A stretch of DNA of 5,390 bases from NCBI GenBank assembly GCA_011523445.1, contig WTGT01000136.1, positions 1 through 5,390 of the forward strand, read 5' to 3'. This document shows positions 5,387 through 5,390 of the stretch, piece after piece. Origin of the DNA: Paracoccaceae bacterium. GTDB taxonomy: Bacteria > Pseudomonadota > Alphaproteobacteria > Rhodobacterales > Rhodobacteraceae. How positions within the stretch are numbered: the stretch's first letter is position 1; every line of letters starts with the position of its first letter. Position numbers and translations under genes: made by a program. A model generated the notes under the pieces. It was given only the letters and a program-made list of their open reading frames with translations. It had not been told where the DNA came from and searched no databases.

Positions 5387-5390
5387 GAAA

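Overview
The window looks like chromosomal DNA from a moderate-GC (roughly 45-48% by eye) Gram-negative heterotroph, most likely a proteobacterium. The best family-level resemblances are to proteobacterial proteins: a Pseudomonas GbuA-like ureohydrolase and E. coli-like HpaE and HpaF. This taxonomic reading is inference and no database search was possible. Every supported gene lies on the minus strand, so the genes read from high to low coordinates. I see no RNA gene, insertion sequence, phage gene or CRISPR array, and no intergenic stretch is longer than about 130 bases.

Reading in the direction of transcription, the window opens with a 118-residue two-transmembrane potassium-channel protein carrying a TVGYGD filter (5373-5017). 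A 131-base AT-rich gap follows. It holds a plausible promoter and two inverted repeats, and it probably starts a new transcription unit. That unit contains a guanidinobutyrase-like ureohydrolase (4885-3917), a class III PLP omega-aminotransferase (3872-2520), 5-carboxymethyl-2-hydroxymuconate isomerase HpaF (2484-2089, TTG start), 5-carboxymethyl-2-hydroxymuconate semialdehyde dehydrogenase HpaE (2096-573, overlapping hpaF by 8 bases), and the N-terminal half of a VOC-type homoprotocatechuate 2,3-dioxygenase HpaD (570 to the window edge). Gaps in this unit are 44, 35, -8 and 2 bases, which supports one operon.

The last three genes are consecutive steps of 3,4-dihydroxyphenylacetate (homoprotocatechuate) meta-cleavage: HpaD opens the ring, HpaE oxidises the semialdehyde and HpaF isomerises the product. 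The known pathway ends in pyruvate plus succinic semialdehyde. The first two genes fit a separate route in which a guanidino acid is cut to urea and an omega-amino acid, which is then transaminated to a semialdehyde. If the guanidino acid is 4-guanidinobutyrate, that product is also succinic semialdehyde, and the pyruvate made by the aromatic branch could serve as amino acceptor. This convergence is the most interesting reading of the window, but it is an inference. The individual enzyme families are known, and I see no wholly new system here.
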